DNA from: Macrococcoides psychrotolerans
Lineage (GTDB): Bacteria; Bacillota; Bacilli; Staphylococcales; Staphylococcaceae
Direction: 5' to 3'
DNA: 64,000 bases
Assembly: GCF_038095555.1 (NCBI RefSeq)
Contig: NZ_CP124591.1
Coordinates: 1,860,001-1,924,000 of the forward strand
The notes under the pieces are model-generated. The model was not told the DNA's origin. It was given only the letters and a program-made list of their open reading frames with translations, and did no database searches. The translations under genes were made by a program, and so were the position numbers. Of the stretch, positions 51,935 through 61,191 are shown in pieces (within the stretch, counting starts at the first letter, position 1; each line of letters starts with the position of its first letter).

Positions 51935-52405
51935 TTACCAACGATAGTGAGCAAATGCTTTGTTTGCTTCTGCCATTTTATGAGTATCTTCACGCTTCTT
52001 AACAGCACCACCAGTGTTGTTAGCAGCATCTAAGATTTCATTAGCTAAACGCTCTTCCATAGTTTTCTCACCACGAAGACGTGAGTAGTTTACTAACCAA
52101 CGTAAACCTAAAGTCGTACGACGCTCAGCGCGAACTTCTACAGGTACTTGGTAGTTAGAACCCCCAACACGACGAGCTTTAACTTCTAATACAGGCATAA
52201 TATTGTTGATTGCTTCTTCGAAAACTTCCATTGCATCACGACCAGAACGTTCTTGAACTAAATCGAATGCATTGTATAAGATTTTTTGAGCAGTACCACG
52301 TTTTCCGTCAATCATAATTTTATTGATTAATTTAGTAACTAATTTAGAATTATGAATTGGATCTGGTAATACATCTCTTTTTGCAACAGGACCTTTACGA
52401 GGCAT
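51935..52405 (-). CDS. rpsG: 30S ribosomal protein S7
   Basis: This 156-residue protein of the 30S head binds the 3' domain of 16S rRNA and nucleates its assembly. MPRKGPVAKRDVLPDPIHNS start, NIMPVLEVKARRVGGSNYQVPVEV and RWLVNYSR are S7 signatures, ending AFAHYRW. Start ATG with AGGAGG upstream. It lies in the str operon between rpsL and fusA. Confidence 0.98.
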   Translation of the reverse strand: MPRKGPVAKRDVLPDPIHNSKLVTKLINKIMIDGKRGTAQKILYNAFDLVQERSGRDAMEVFEEAINNIMPVLEVKARRVGGSNYQVPVEVRAERRTTLGLRWLVNYSRLRGEKTMEERLANEILDAANNTGGAVKKREDTHKMAEANKAFAHYRW

Positions 52406-52514
52406 ATTAATATCCTCCTTTCTTAAGTATATTTTTTTGATTGTTTTATGTCTATTAAGAAGGCATCATTTACACAAATGAAATACTGTTAATAGAATTT
52501 ATCGTTTTTAATGC

Positions 52515-52934
52515 TTATTTTTTCTCTTTAGGTTTTTTAGCACCGTATAAAGAACGTCCTTGCATACGGCCGTCAACACCTGAAGTATCTAATGCTCCAC
52601 GTACGATATGGTAACGTACCCCCGGTAAATCTTTTACACGACCTCCACGAATAAGTACTACACTATGTTCTTGTAAGTTATGTCCGATACCAGGAATATA
52701 AGCATTAACTTCGATATTATTTGATAAACGCACACGTGCATATTTACGTAACGCTGAGTTAGGTTTTTTAGGTGTCATAGTTCCTACACGAGTACAAACA
52801 CCACGTTTTTGTGGAGATGCTAAATCTGTAGCTTTTTTCTTATGACTGTTATAACCTTTGTTTAATGCAGGCGCAGTTGATTTTTTAACTTTAGAAGTTC
52901 TTGGCTTTTTAACTAATTGGTTAATAGTTGGCAT
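52515..52934 (-). CDS. rpsL: 30S ribosomal protein S12
   Basis: The 139-residue decoding-centre protein has MPTINQLVKKPR and the KNPKKPNSALRK-type loop (here TPKKPNSALRK) whose Lys is the main streptomycin-resistance site and is wild type. The second loop GGRVKDLPGVRYH is also wild type. No resistance change is visible. It heads the str genes after the L7Ae-like gene. Confidence 0.98.
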   Translation of the reverse strand: MPTINQLVKKPRTSKVKKSTAPALNKGYNSHKKKATDLASPQKRGVCTRVGTMTPKKPNSALRKYARVRLSNNIEVNAYIPGIGHNLQEHSVVLIRGGRVKDLPGVRYHIVRGALDTSGVDGRMQGRSLYGAKKPKEKK

Positions 52935-53020
52935 TCTAAATGTCCTCCTCTCTCTTCTTTAATTCCACACATCCAGGTGGTTCATTTTTAAGGTAAATAA
53001 AAATTTGTAAGAATACCGCC

Positions 53021-53281
53021 TTACAAAGCGGGTTTCAAGTGTGCAACGACTGTTGCCCGAACTTGAATTCCATATTGTTTACCCAGCGTTTCTTTCGAAT
53101 CACTGAATTCAATAGGTATTTCTTGCTGGTATGCTAGTAATAGCACATTAGTTAATAAGTGGATCTCGGTATTCTGTGCAATCACAATATAATCGACAGT
53201 TCCTTTCCTAAGTGACTTTAATGTCTCCTTAAGTCCCACAACATATTGACTAGAGTGCATAACTTTTTCATTAGACATCAT
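53021..53281 (-). CDS. L7Ae-family ribosomal-associated protein (YbxF/L7AE-like)
   Basis: The 85-86 residue protein matches the L7Ae/L30e/S12e-fold protein that precedes rpsL in Bacilli (YbxF-like). Features are VGLKETLKSLRKGTVDYIVIAQNTE and the LLLAYQQEIPI strand. It binds kink-turn RNA in homologues. Two adjacent ATG codons at the start follow GGAGG. Role in 50S or stress response is not established. Confidence 0.9.
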   Translation of the reverse strand: MMSNEKVMHSSQYVVGLKETLKSLRKGTVDYIVIAQNTEIHLLTNVLLLAYQQEIPIEFSDSKETLGKQYGIQVRATVVAHLKPAL

Positions 53282-53354
53282 TATCCTCCAAAGCTATAGA
53301 GCTACTCATCAACCTAAACAATATTATCATCTTTTAAGCCATACGTCAACTATA

Positions 53355-53391
53355 TAAAAAATAACATTTAAACAAATCGTTTAAATGTTAT
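53355..53391 (-). terminator. Terminator at the end of the 41-codon frame
   Basis: ATAACATTTAAAC (53361-53373) and GTTTAAATGTTAT (53379-53391) form a perfect 13-pair stem and on the minus strand TTTTTTATATA follows. It overlaps the stop codon (53388-53390) of the small frame. Confidence 0.8.
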
Positions 53392-53513
53392 TTAAGTGTT
53401 ATAGGATCATTAACAATTCTTCTATAATCGATGGTGCCATAAGGATGTTCTTTCACGTTTTTCATAGTATCTAGAATTAATACTTCTCTTTTATGAGTAA
53501 ATATCGGTATCAT
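53388..53513 (-). pseudogene. 41-codon frame, possibly the remnant of a decayed gene
   Basis: From ATG 53513 the minus strand encodes 41 residues including LILDTMKNVKEHPYGTIDYR and stops at 53388-53390, exactly at a strong terminator. There is no ribosome-binding site before the ATG. Upstream, another frame (LSFDENKDRILESCANRIYD) runs in for about 25 codons and ends nearby, so a one-base frameshift could have split a longer coding region. Family not recognised; the case for a remnant is inference from the terminator and codon-like sequence. Confidence 0.3.
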
Positions 53514-53566
53514 ATATTCTATTTGCACAACTTTCTAAAATTCTATCCTTATTTTCATCAAATGAC

Positions 53567-53599
53567 AAAAAAAGCGACAATTCTACATAATAATGTCGT
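53567..53599 (-). terminator. Weak hairpin with T-run downstream of rpoC
   Basis: CGACA (53575-53579) and TGTCG (53594-53598) pair over a 14-base loop, then TTTTTTT on the minus strand. It may be a backup rpoC terminator. Confidence 0.4.
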
Positions 53600-53703
53600 C
53601 TTTTATAAGAATCTTGAGTTTTAATTAGCACTCTACATCACTTATTTTTTAGCATTATAGCATATTATTTAAAATTTGAGTGATTTTTTACTTCTCAAAA
53701 ATA

Positions 53704-53734
53704 TAAAAAAGACGAGACACGAATGTCTCGTCTT
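53704..53734 (-). terminator. Terminator of rpoBC
   Basis: AAGACGAGACA (53709-53719) and TGTCTCGTCTT (53724-53734) form an 11-pair stem with loop CGAA; TTTTTTATAT follows on the minus strand. It lies just after the rpoC stop. Confidence 0.9.
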
Positions 53735-53741
53735 CTTTCAC

Positions 53742-56700
53742 TTAATTATTAACAGTTGTTTCTTCAGTTTCTGCTACAACCTTATCATATTCAACGTCTC
53801 TGTAACGTCTCATACCTGTACCAGCTGGAATCAATTTACCGATAATAACGTTCTCTTTAAGTCCAAGTAAGTCATCTCGCTTACCTTTAATTGCAGCATC
53901 CGTTAACACACGTGTTGTTTCCTGGAATGAAGCTGCTGATAAGAAACTTTCTGTCTCAAGAGAAGCTTTCGTAATACCAAGTAATACTGGCTTCGCTGTT
54001 GCTGGGTGTTTTCTTTCTTTAAACACTTTTCTGTTTGCATCTGTAAATGTATGGATATCTACTAATGCACCAGGAAGTAATGAAGTGTCTCCTGCTTCGA
54101 TGATACGTACTTTACGTAACATTTGACGTACCATTACTTCTACGTGTTTATCAGAAATTTCTACCCCTTGCATACGGTAAACTTTTTGTACTTCTTTTAG
54201 TAAGTAACTTTGTGTTGCATTTAAACCTGCGATTGCAAGTAACTCTTTAGGCTCAATTGAACCTTCAGTCATTACTTCTCCACGCGCGATTTTCTGACCG
54301 ATTTCAACTTTAAGTCTTGCGTTACCAGGCGCTAAGTACGTACGTACTTCATTTTCACCTTTAACTTTAATTTCTTGCATACGATCTTTTACGATATTAA
54401 TATCGATGATTTCACCGTTAATTTCAGAAATTACAGCTTGACCTTTCGGATTACGCGCTTCGAATAACTCTTGAATACGCGGTAAACCTTGAGTGATATC
54501 GGCACCGGCTACCCCACCTGTATGGAACGTACGCATTGTAAGCTGTGTACCAGGTTCACCGATAGATTGTGCAGCAATTGTTCCAACTGCTTCACCAACT
54601 TCAACTTTTTCACCTGTTGCAAGGTTTTTACCGTAACATTTTTCACATACACCGTGACGTGTATTACAAGTAAATGCTGAACGGATATGCATTTCTTCAA
54701 TGCCAGCATCAACAATTGATTTCGCAATTTCAGGTGTGATTAATTCGTTAGATTGGACTAATATTTCTTTTGTTTCTGGGTGTCTAACTGTCTCTCTTGA
54801 ATAACGACCTTCAAGACGTTCAATAAATGGTTCAATAAGTTCTGAACCTTCACGAATCGCTGATACAAGTAATCCACGGTCTGTACCACAATCCGGTTCA
54901 CGAACAATCACATCTTGTGCCACGTCAACAAGACGACGTGTTAAGTAACCAGAATCGGCTGTTTTAAGTGCTGTATCGGCAAGACCTTTACGGGCACCAT
55001 GTGTCGAGATAAAGTATTCTAATACCGTTAAACCTTCACGGAATGATGATTTGATTGGTAACTCAATGATTCGTCCAGATGGGTTGGCCATCAGTCCACG
55101 CATACCTGCTAGCTGCGTAAAGTTAGATGCGTTACCACGGGCACCAGAATCACTCATCATGAAGATTGGGTTTAAGTCATCTAAAGAGTTCATTAACTTC
55201 GCTTGAATATCATCTTTTGCTTTTGTCCAGATTTCGATAACAGCTGCATAACGTTCACTCTCAGTAATTAAACCACGCGTGAATTGTTTTGTAACTCTAT
55301 CTACTTTCTCTTCTGCAGCATCAATAATTTCCTGCTTATCTGGTAATACTACGATATCAGATACACCTACAGTAATACCTGCACGTGATGAATACTTAAA
55401 TCCTAAGTCTTTCATTCTATCTAACATCATTGAAGTATCTGTTATATGGAACTTATTAAATACTTCTGCAATGATCTGACCTAAGAATTTCTTATTAAAA
55501 GGTCTAACAAGTGGTGTTTCATCCAATAATTTGAGAAGTCCTTCTTCAGTAATATCAGTTGCATTGATAAAGTATCTGTCTGGTGTTCTTGTTTCTAAGT
55601 TAGATAAAGTTGGTTCATTAATATATGGGAAAGATTCCGGCATAATTTCATTGAATATTACTTTACCAACAGATGTTAACAATAACTGTTTGTTTTGTTC
55701 GTCTGTAAATGTAGGATTATTAAATGACCCTGCATAAACGGCGATTCTTGAATGTAAATGAACATAACCATTCACATAAGCCATGATAACTTCATTTGCG
55801 TCTTTAAAGATTTTACCTTCACCAATAGAACCTACACGCTCTAATGTTAAGTAATAGTTTCCAAGTACCATATCCTGAGATGGTGTAACTACTGGCTTAC
55901 CATCTTTCGGGTTTAAGATGTTTTGTGCTGCTAACATTAACATACGTGCTTCAGCTTGTGCTTCTTTTGATAAAGGTACGTGAACGGCCATTTGGTCACC
56001 ATCGAAATCGGCATTGTAAGCAGTTGTTACAAGCGGGTGAAGACGAATTGCACGTCCTTCAACTAATGTTGGTTCAAACGCCTGGATACCTAAACGGTGA
56101 AGTGTTGGTGCACGGTTTAACAGTACTGGATGTTCACGAATAACATCTTCTAACACATCCCATACTTCTGCTTCCATGCGCTCAATTTTACCTTTAGCAT
56201 TCTTAATGTTTGTAGCAATTTCACGTTCAACAAGCTCTTTCATAACAAATGGCTTAAATAATTCAAGTGCCATTTCTTTAGGAAGACCACATTGATACAT
56301 CTTTAAGTTAGGTCCTACTACGATAACCGAACGACCAGAGTAGTCTACACGTTTACCAAGTAAGTTTTGACGGAAACGACCTTGTTTCCCCTTAAGCATA
56401 TGTGACAAAGATTTTAATGGGCGGTTACCTGGTCCAGTAACCGGACGGCCACGACGACCATTATCGATTAACGCATCAACTGCTTCTTGTAACATACGTT
56501 TTTCGTTTTGAACGATGATGCCAGGAGCACCTAAATCTAATAAACGTTTTAAACGGTTGTTACGGTTAATGACACGACGATATAAATCGTTCAAGTCACT
56601 TGTCGCAAAACGTCCACCATCTAATTGAACCATCGGACGAATTTCAGGTGGGATAATCGGCAGTACATCTAAAATCATCCATGAAGGATCATTTCCTGAG

Positions 56701-57353
56701 TTACGGAATGATTCTACTACTTCAAGACGTTTAATTGCACGTGTTAAACGTTGACCAGTTGCAGATTCTAGTTCTTCACGTAATGAACGCAACTCTTGAT
56801 CTAAATCGATATCAAGAAGTAAATCTTTAATCGCTTCAGCACCCATTTTTGCAGTAAATTGACCTGGGAATTTATCATAGTATTCACGATATTCTCTTTC
56901 AGATAATAACGTTTTCTTCTCTAGACCCGTTGGCCCTGGATTAATTACCGCATAAGAAGCAAAGTAGATGACTTCTTCTAAAGAACGTGGTGACATGTCT
57001 AGTAATAATCCCATACGTGATGGAATGCCTTTAAAGTACCAGATATGTGATACTGGTGCTGCAAGTTCAATGTGACCCATACGTTCGCGACGTACTTTTG
57101 ATTTTGTTACTTCAACGCCACAACGGTCACAGACCATACCTTTGTAACGTACACGTTTATATTTTCCACAGCTACATTCCCAGTCTTTTGTCGGACCAAA
57201 AATCTTCTCACAGAATAAACCATCTCTTTCAGGTTTTAATGTACGGTAGTTAATTGTTTCTGGCTTTTTAACTTCACCGAAACTCCAAGAACGGATTTTT
57301 TCAGGTGAAGCGAGACCTATCTTCATGTAATGAAAGTTATTTACATCAATCAA
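53742..57353 (-). CDS. rpoC: DNA-directed RNA polymerase subunit beta'
   Basis: The 1203-residue subunit includes the N-terminal zinc site (CSCGKYK ... CDRCG), the active-site triad NADFDGDQM that binds catalytic magnesium, the bridge/trigger region and the second Cys cluster (CNTRHGVCEKC). Start is TTG 57353 with AGGAGG upstream, as in staphylococci. It follows rpoB by about 100 bases with a hairpin between. Confidence 0.99.
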   Translation of the reverse strand: MIDVNNFHYMKIGLASPEKIRSWSFGEVKKPETINYRTLKPERDGLFCEKIFGPTKDWECSCGKYKRVRYKGMVCDRCGVEVTKSKVRRERMGHIELAAPVSHIWYFKGIPSRMGLLLDMSPRSLEEVIYFASYAVINPGPTGLEKKTLLSEREYREYYDKFPGQFTAKMGAEAIKDLLLDIDLDQELRSLREELESATGQRLTRAIKRLEVVESFRNSGNDPSWMILDVLPIIPPEIRPMVQLDGGRFATSDLNDLYRRVINRNNRLKRLLDLGAPGIIVQNEKRMLQEAVDALIDNGRRGRPVTGPGNRPLKSLSHMLKGKQGRFRQNLLGKRVDYSGRSVIVVGPNLKMYQCGLPKEMALELFKPFVMKELVEREIATNIKNAKGKIERMEAEVWDVLEDVIREHPVLLNRAPTLHRLGIQAFEPTLVEGRAIRLHPLVTTAYNADFDGDQMAVHVPLSKEAQAEARMLMLAAQNILNPKDGKPVVTPSQDMVLGNYYLTLERVGSIGEGKIFKDANEVIMAYVNGYVHLHSRIAVYAGSFNNPTFTDEQNKQLLLTSVGKVIFNEIMPESFPYINEPTLSNLETRTPDRYFINATDITEEGLLKLLDETPLVRPFNKKFLGQIIAEVFNKFHITDTSMMLDRMKDLGFKYSSRAGITVGVSDIVVLPDKQEIIDAAEEKVDRVTKQFTRGLITESERYAAVIEIWTKAKDDIQAKLMNSLDDLNPIFMMSDSGARGNASNFTQLAGMRGLMANPSGRIIELPIKSSFREGLTVLEYFISTHGARKGLADTALKTADSGYLTRRLVDVAQDVIVREPDCGTDRGLLVSAIREGSELIEPFIERLEGRYSRETVRHPETKEILVQSNELITPEIAKSIVDAGIEEMHIRSAFTCNTRHGVCEKCYGKNLATGEKVEVGEAVGTIAAQSIGEPGTQLTMRTFHTGGVAGADITQGLPRIQELFEARNPKGQAVISEINGEIIDINIVKDRMQEIKVKGENEVRTYLAPGNARLKVEIGQKIARGEVMTEGSIEPKELLAIAGLNATQSYLLKEVQKVYRMQGVEISDKHVEVMVRQMLRKVRIIEAGDTSLLPGALVDIHTFTDANRKVFKERKHPATAKPVLLGITKASLETESFLSAASFQETTRVLTDAAIKGKRDDLLGLKENVIIGKLIPAGTGMRRYRDVEYDKVVAETEETTVNN

Positions 57354-57407
57354 AGCCCTACCTCCTTAGTATATTAAAAATTTTTCTATATCATAATGAA
57401 ATTTAGA

Positions 57408-57433
57408 GATGATTCAGCCTCGGCCGAATCATC
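57408..57433 (-). repeat. Hairpin between rpoB and rpoC
   Basis: GATGATTC (57408-57415) and GAATCATC (57426-57433) form an eight-pair stem, with GCC and GGC able to pair within. It has no T run. It probably marks an mRNA processing or stability element in the rpoB-rpoC transcript. Confidence 0.4.
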
Positions 57434-57456
57434 GGTTAATTCTTCCGAGACAGTGA

Positions 57457-60400
57457 TTATTCAGTGATCTCAGCTTCTGGCATCGGCGCTTTAGCAATAT
57501 TAATCTTAGAATCAACGAAATCGTCATCTTCTAAATCACGCATTTCAATTTCTTCATCTTTGTTATCCATTACTTTAACGTCTAAACCTAAACTTTGTAA
57601 CTCTTTCATAAGTACACGGAATGATTCTGGAACACCTGGACGTGGAATGTTTTCACCTTTAACAATTGCTTCATAAGTTTTAACACGCCCTACAGTATCA
57701 TCTGATTTGTACGTTAAGATTTCTTGTAAAGTATACGCCGCACCGTAAGCTTCAAGTGCCCATACTTCCATCTCACCAAAACGTTGTCCACCAAATTGCG
57801 CTTTACCACCAAGTGGTTGTTGTGTAACAAGTGAGTAAGGTCCAGTTGAACGTGCATGTAACTTATCATCAACCATGTGGGCTAATTTAAGCATGTACAT
57901 TACACCAACTGATACACGGTTATCGAATGGTTCACCAGTACGTCCATCATAAAGTACTGTTTTACCGTCACGTGCCATACCAGCTTCTTCGATTGTTGAC
58001 CAAACATCTTCATCGTTCGCTCCATCAAATACTGGAGACGCAACATGCAGACCTAAGTTTTTAGCAGCCATACCTAAGTGTAACTCTAATACTTGTCCGA
58101 TATTCATACGAGAAGGTACCCCAAGTGGGTTTAACATGATGTCGATTGGTGTTCCGTCAGGCATAAATGGCATATCTTCTTCTGGTAAGATACGTGAGAT
58201 AACCCCTTTATTTCCGTGACGTCCACACATTTTATCCCCAACGTGAATTTTACGTTTTTGAACGATGTAAACACGTACTAATTGGTTAACACCTGGTGGT
58301 AACTCGTCGCCATCTTCACGATTGAAGACTTTAACGTCTAATACGATACCATCAGCACCGTGTGGTACACGTAATGAAGTATCACGTACTTCACGCGCTT
58401 TTTCACCGAAGATTGCATGTAATAAACGTTCTTCAGCCGTTAATTCAGTAACCCCTTTAGGCGTTACTTTACCAACTAAGATGTCACCATCACGTACTTC
58501 AGCTCCAACGAAAATGATACCACGATCATCTAAGTTTTTCAGTGCATTATCTGAAACGTTCGGAATGTCACGTGTGATTTCTTCAGGTCCAAGCTTCGTA
58601 TCACGCGCTTCTGATTCATATTCTTCAATATGGATAGAAGTATATACGTCGTCTTTCACAAGACGTTCGCTCATGATTACAGCATCCTCATAGTTATAAC
58701 CATCCCAAGTCATAAATCCAACAACTACGTTACGTCCAAGTGCCATCTCACCAAGTTCCATAGAAGGACCATCTGCTAAGATTTCACCTTTCGTTACGAT
58801 GTCACCAGCTTCAACGATTGGACGTTGGTTGTAACAAGTACCAGAGTTTGAACGTGCGAATTTCGCTAATTTGTATACATCTAAATCTGTTTCGATTTCT
58901 TTTCCGCCTTCTTCAACAATACGGCGAACTTTAATTTGACGTGCTTCTACGTGTTCCACACGACCTTTATATTTCGAAACTACTGCAGCTCCAGAGTCAC
59001 GCGCAGCTACGTGTTCCATACCCGTACCAACAAATGGCGCTTCTGGATTCATTAAAGGTACTGCTTGACGTTGCATGTTCGCACCCATTAATGCACGGTT
59101 CGAGTCATCGTTTTCTAAGAATGGGATACATGCAGTCGCTGCAGAAACAACCTGTTTCGGCGATACATCCATGTAATCCATACGTTCACGTGCCATGACT
59201 GTGTTATCTCCACGGAAACGACATACAACTTCATCGTCTAAGAACTTACCATTGTCATCTAAACGCGCATTCGCCTGAGCAACTACGTAAGCATCTTCTT
59301 CATCTGCTGTTAAGTAGTCAATTTGGCTTGTTACTGTATTGGTCTCGATATCAACTTTTCTATATGGTGTTTCAATGAAACCAAATTCATTTACTCGCGC
59401 ATAACTTGAAAGTGAGTTGATTAACCCGATGTTTGGCCCCTCAGGTGTTTCAATCGGACACATACGGCCATAGTGAGAATAGTGAACGTCACGTACTTCC
59501 ATACCAGCACGTTCTCTTGTTAAACCACCAGGTCCTAATGCAGATAAACGACGTTTATGTGTAAGCTCGGCTAATGGATTTGCCTGGTCCATGAACTGAG
59601 ATAATTGAGAGCTACCAAAGAATTCTTTGATAGATGCAATTACAGGGCGGATATTGATTAATTGTTGTGGTGTTACAGATTCAGTATCTTGCAAACTCAT
59701 ACGTTCGCGCACAACACGCTCCATACGACTTAACCCAATACGGAATTGATTTTGTAGCAATTCACCTACCGAACGTAAACGACGGTTACCTAAGTGGTCA
59801 ATATCATCCGTAAATCCAACACCTGCTAGTAAGTTAAAGAAGTAACTTACAGAAGATAAGATATCTGCTGGGGTAATACATTTCACCTCATCATCTGGGA
59901 AAGCATTACCAATAATTGTCGTTGTACGTTTCTCTTCATCTCCAGGAACGTAAACTTTAACGGACTGAATTTCGATCGGTTCATCTAATAAGCCATTATC
60001 TAAATCATAAACTTTTTGGTTTGCATTGCTTTCTAGCACATCCATAATTTGATCTAAATTACGACGGTCTAATAGTGTACCTTCTTCAGCTACGATTTCA
60101 CCTGTCTCAGTATTCACAATCGGCTCAGCTAACACTTGGTTAAATAGACGATGTTTTAAATGTAATTTTTTGTTCATTTTATAACGCCCAACGCTTGCTA
60201 AGTCATAGCGTTTTGGATCAAAGAAGCGAGAGTATAATAAACTCTTAGCATTCTCAACTGTCGGTGGTTCACCTGGACGTAAGCGTTCATAAATTTCAAG
60301 CAATGCAGCTTCTGTTGATTCAGTGTTATCTTTATCTAATGCGTTACGCAAATATTCATTATCACCTAATAGGTCAATAATTTCTTGATCCGTACTAAAT

Positions 60401-60999
60401 CCTAACGCACGGAGCAACACTGTAATTGGAAGTTTACGTGTACGATCAATACGTACAAATACAACATCCTTCGCATCAGTTTCATATTCAAGCCATGCAC
60501 CACGGTTAGGGATTACAGTCGCACCGAAGCTGACTTTACCGTTTTTGTCTACTTTGTCATTGAAATAAACTGACGGTGAACGAACAAGCTGAGACACGAT
60601 AACACGTTCGGCACCGTTAATAACGAACGTACCTGTATCAGTCATTAATGGGAAATCACCCATAAATACTTCTTGTTCTTTCACTTCACCTGTTTCTTTG
60701 ATGATTAAACGAACCTTAACACGAAGTGGTGCAGCATAAGTTGCATCACGGTTTTTCGATTCATCTAAATCGTACTTTGGTTCACCTAATTTGTAATCTA
60801 CAAACTCTAATGATAAGTTACCTGTGAAGTCTTCAATCGGAGAAATGTCTTTAAACATTTCGATTAAACCTTCTTTTAGGAACCAATCATAAGATTTCGT
60901 TTGAATCTCGATTAAGTTAGGTAGTTCTAGAATTTCGGAAATTCTCGCATAACTTCTACGTTTACGATGTCTTCCGTATTGGATAAGTTGACCTGTCAA
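57457..60999 (-). CDS. rpoB: DNA-directed RNA polymerase subunit beta
   Basis: The 1180-residue subunit begins with TTG 60999 (product MTGQLIQYGRHRKRRSY), eight bases after GAGGGG; a GTG at 61008 lies in the binding site. The rifampicin region GSSQLSQFMDQANPLAELTH and following KRRLSALGPGG are wild type, so no rifampicin resistance is predicted. It includes the conserved EYESEARDTKLGPEEITRD and GDKMCGRHGNKGVIS segments. Preceded by a leader with a repeat pair and attenuator-like hairpin. Confidence 0.99.
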   Translation of the reverse strand: MTGQLIQYGRHRKRRSYARISEILELPNLIEIQTKSYDWFLKEGLIEMFKDISPIEDFTGNLSLEFVDYKLGEPKYDLDESKNRDATYAAPLRVKVRLIIKETGEVKEQEVFMGDFPLMTDTGTFVINGAERVIVSQLVRSPSVYFNDKVDKNGKVSFGATVIPNRGAWLEYETDAKDVVFVRIDRTRKLPITVLLRALGFSTDQEIIDLLGDNEYLRNALDKDNTESTEAALLEIYERLRPGEPPTVENAKSLLYSRFFDPKRYDLASVGRYKMNKKLHLKHRLFNQVLAEPIVNTETGEIVAEEGTLLDRRNLDQIMDVLESNANQKVYDLDNGLLDEPIEIQSVKVYVPGDEEKRTTTIIGNAFPDDEVKCITPADILSSVSYFFNLLAGVGFTDDIDHLGNRRLRSVGELLQNQFRIGLSRMERVVRERMSLQDTESVTPQQLINIRPVIASIKEFFGSSQLSQFMDQANPLAELTHKRRLSALGPGGLTRERAGMEVRDVHYSHYGRMCPIETPEGPNIGLINSLSSYARVNEFGFIETPYRKVDIETNTVTSQIDYLTADEEDAYVVAQANARLDDNGKFLDDEVVCRFRGDNTVMARERMDYMDVSPKQVVSAATACIPFLENDDSNRALMGANMQRQAVPLMNPEAPFVGTGMEHVAARDSGAAVVSKYKGRVEHVEARQIKVRRIVEEGGKEIETDLDVYKLAKFARSNSGTCYNQRPIVEAGDIVTKGEILADGPSMELGEMALGRNVVVGFMTWDGYNYEDAVIMSERLVKDDVYTSIHIEEYESEARDTKLGPEEITRDIPNVSDNALKNLDDRGIIFVGAEVRDGDILVGKVTPKGVTELTAEERLLHAIFGEKAREVRDTSLRVPHGADGIVLDVKVFNREDGDELPPGVNQLVRVYIVQKRKIHVGDKMCGRHGNKGVISRILPEEDMPFMPDGTPIDIMLNPLGVPSRMNIGQVLELHLGMAAKNLGLHVASPVFDGANDEDVWSTIEEAGMARDGKTVLYDGRTGEPFDNRVSVGVMYMLKLAHMVDDKLHARSTGPYSLVTQQPLGGKAQFGGQRFGEMEVWALEAYGAAYTLQEILTYKSDDTVGRVKTYEAIVKGENIPRPGVPESFRVLMKELQSLGLDVKVMDNKDEEIEMRDLEDDDFVDSKINIAKAPMPEAEITE

Positions 61000-61024
61000 C
61001 AGATTCACCCCTCAAAAAATTGTG

Positions 61025-61146
61025 GTGCACACTTATTCATATAGCGTTGTTAAGACAAAAAGAAAACGGAAATCAGATCATTCCATTTTCATTTTCTTTT
61101 GCTCATCCGACATCTATAAAAGATAGAAAAGTGCACACTTATTCAT
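61025..61146. repeat. 16-base direct repeat in the rpoB leader
   Basis: GTGCACACTTATTCAT occurs at 61025-61040 and 61131-61146, 106 bases apart in the same orientation, flanking the attenuator-like hairpin before rpoB. Chance identity of 16 bases in 190 is unlikely. It could be a duplicated regulatory site or the relic of an insertion. Confidence 0.6.
61057..61090 (-). terminator. Attenuator-like hairpin in the rpoB leader
   Basis: On the minus strand GAAAATGGAA (61090-61081) pairs with TTCCGTTTTC (61071-61062), one G-U pair, then TTTTTG. It lies between the methyltransferase and rpoB and may partly terminate transcription from rplJL, as expected for graded expression. Partial read-through is inference. 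Confidence 0.6.
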
Positions 61147-61191
61147 TTAAAATTTTACATTCTATTACTATAACAGACAGATTGTATAAGG

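Larger units (their letters stand above)
53282..53741 (-). other. 460-base region between rpoC and the L7Ae-like gene
   Basis: No full-size gene is present. From high to low coordinates it holds the rpoC terminator (53704-53734), a second weaker hairpin with T-run (53567-53599), a short minus-strand frame (53388-53513) and a strong terminator at its stop (53355-53391). The layout suggests a small or decayed gene between two transcription units. No promoter is confidently seen. Confidence 0.5.

Noticed and set aside
59440..59640. Rifampicin-resistance substitutions in rpoB
   Set aside because: The cluster I region reads as the wild-type staphylococcal sequence at all positions I could check.
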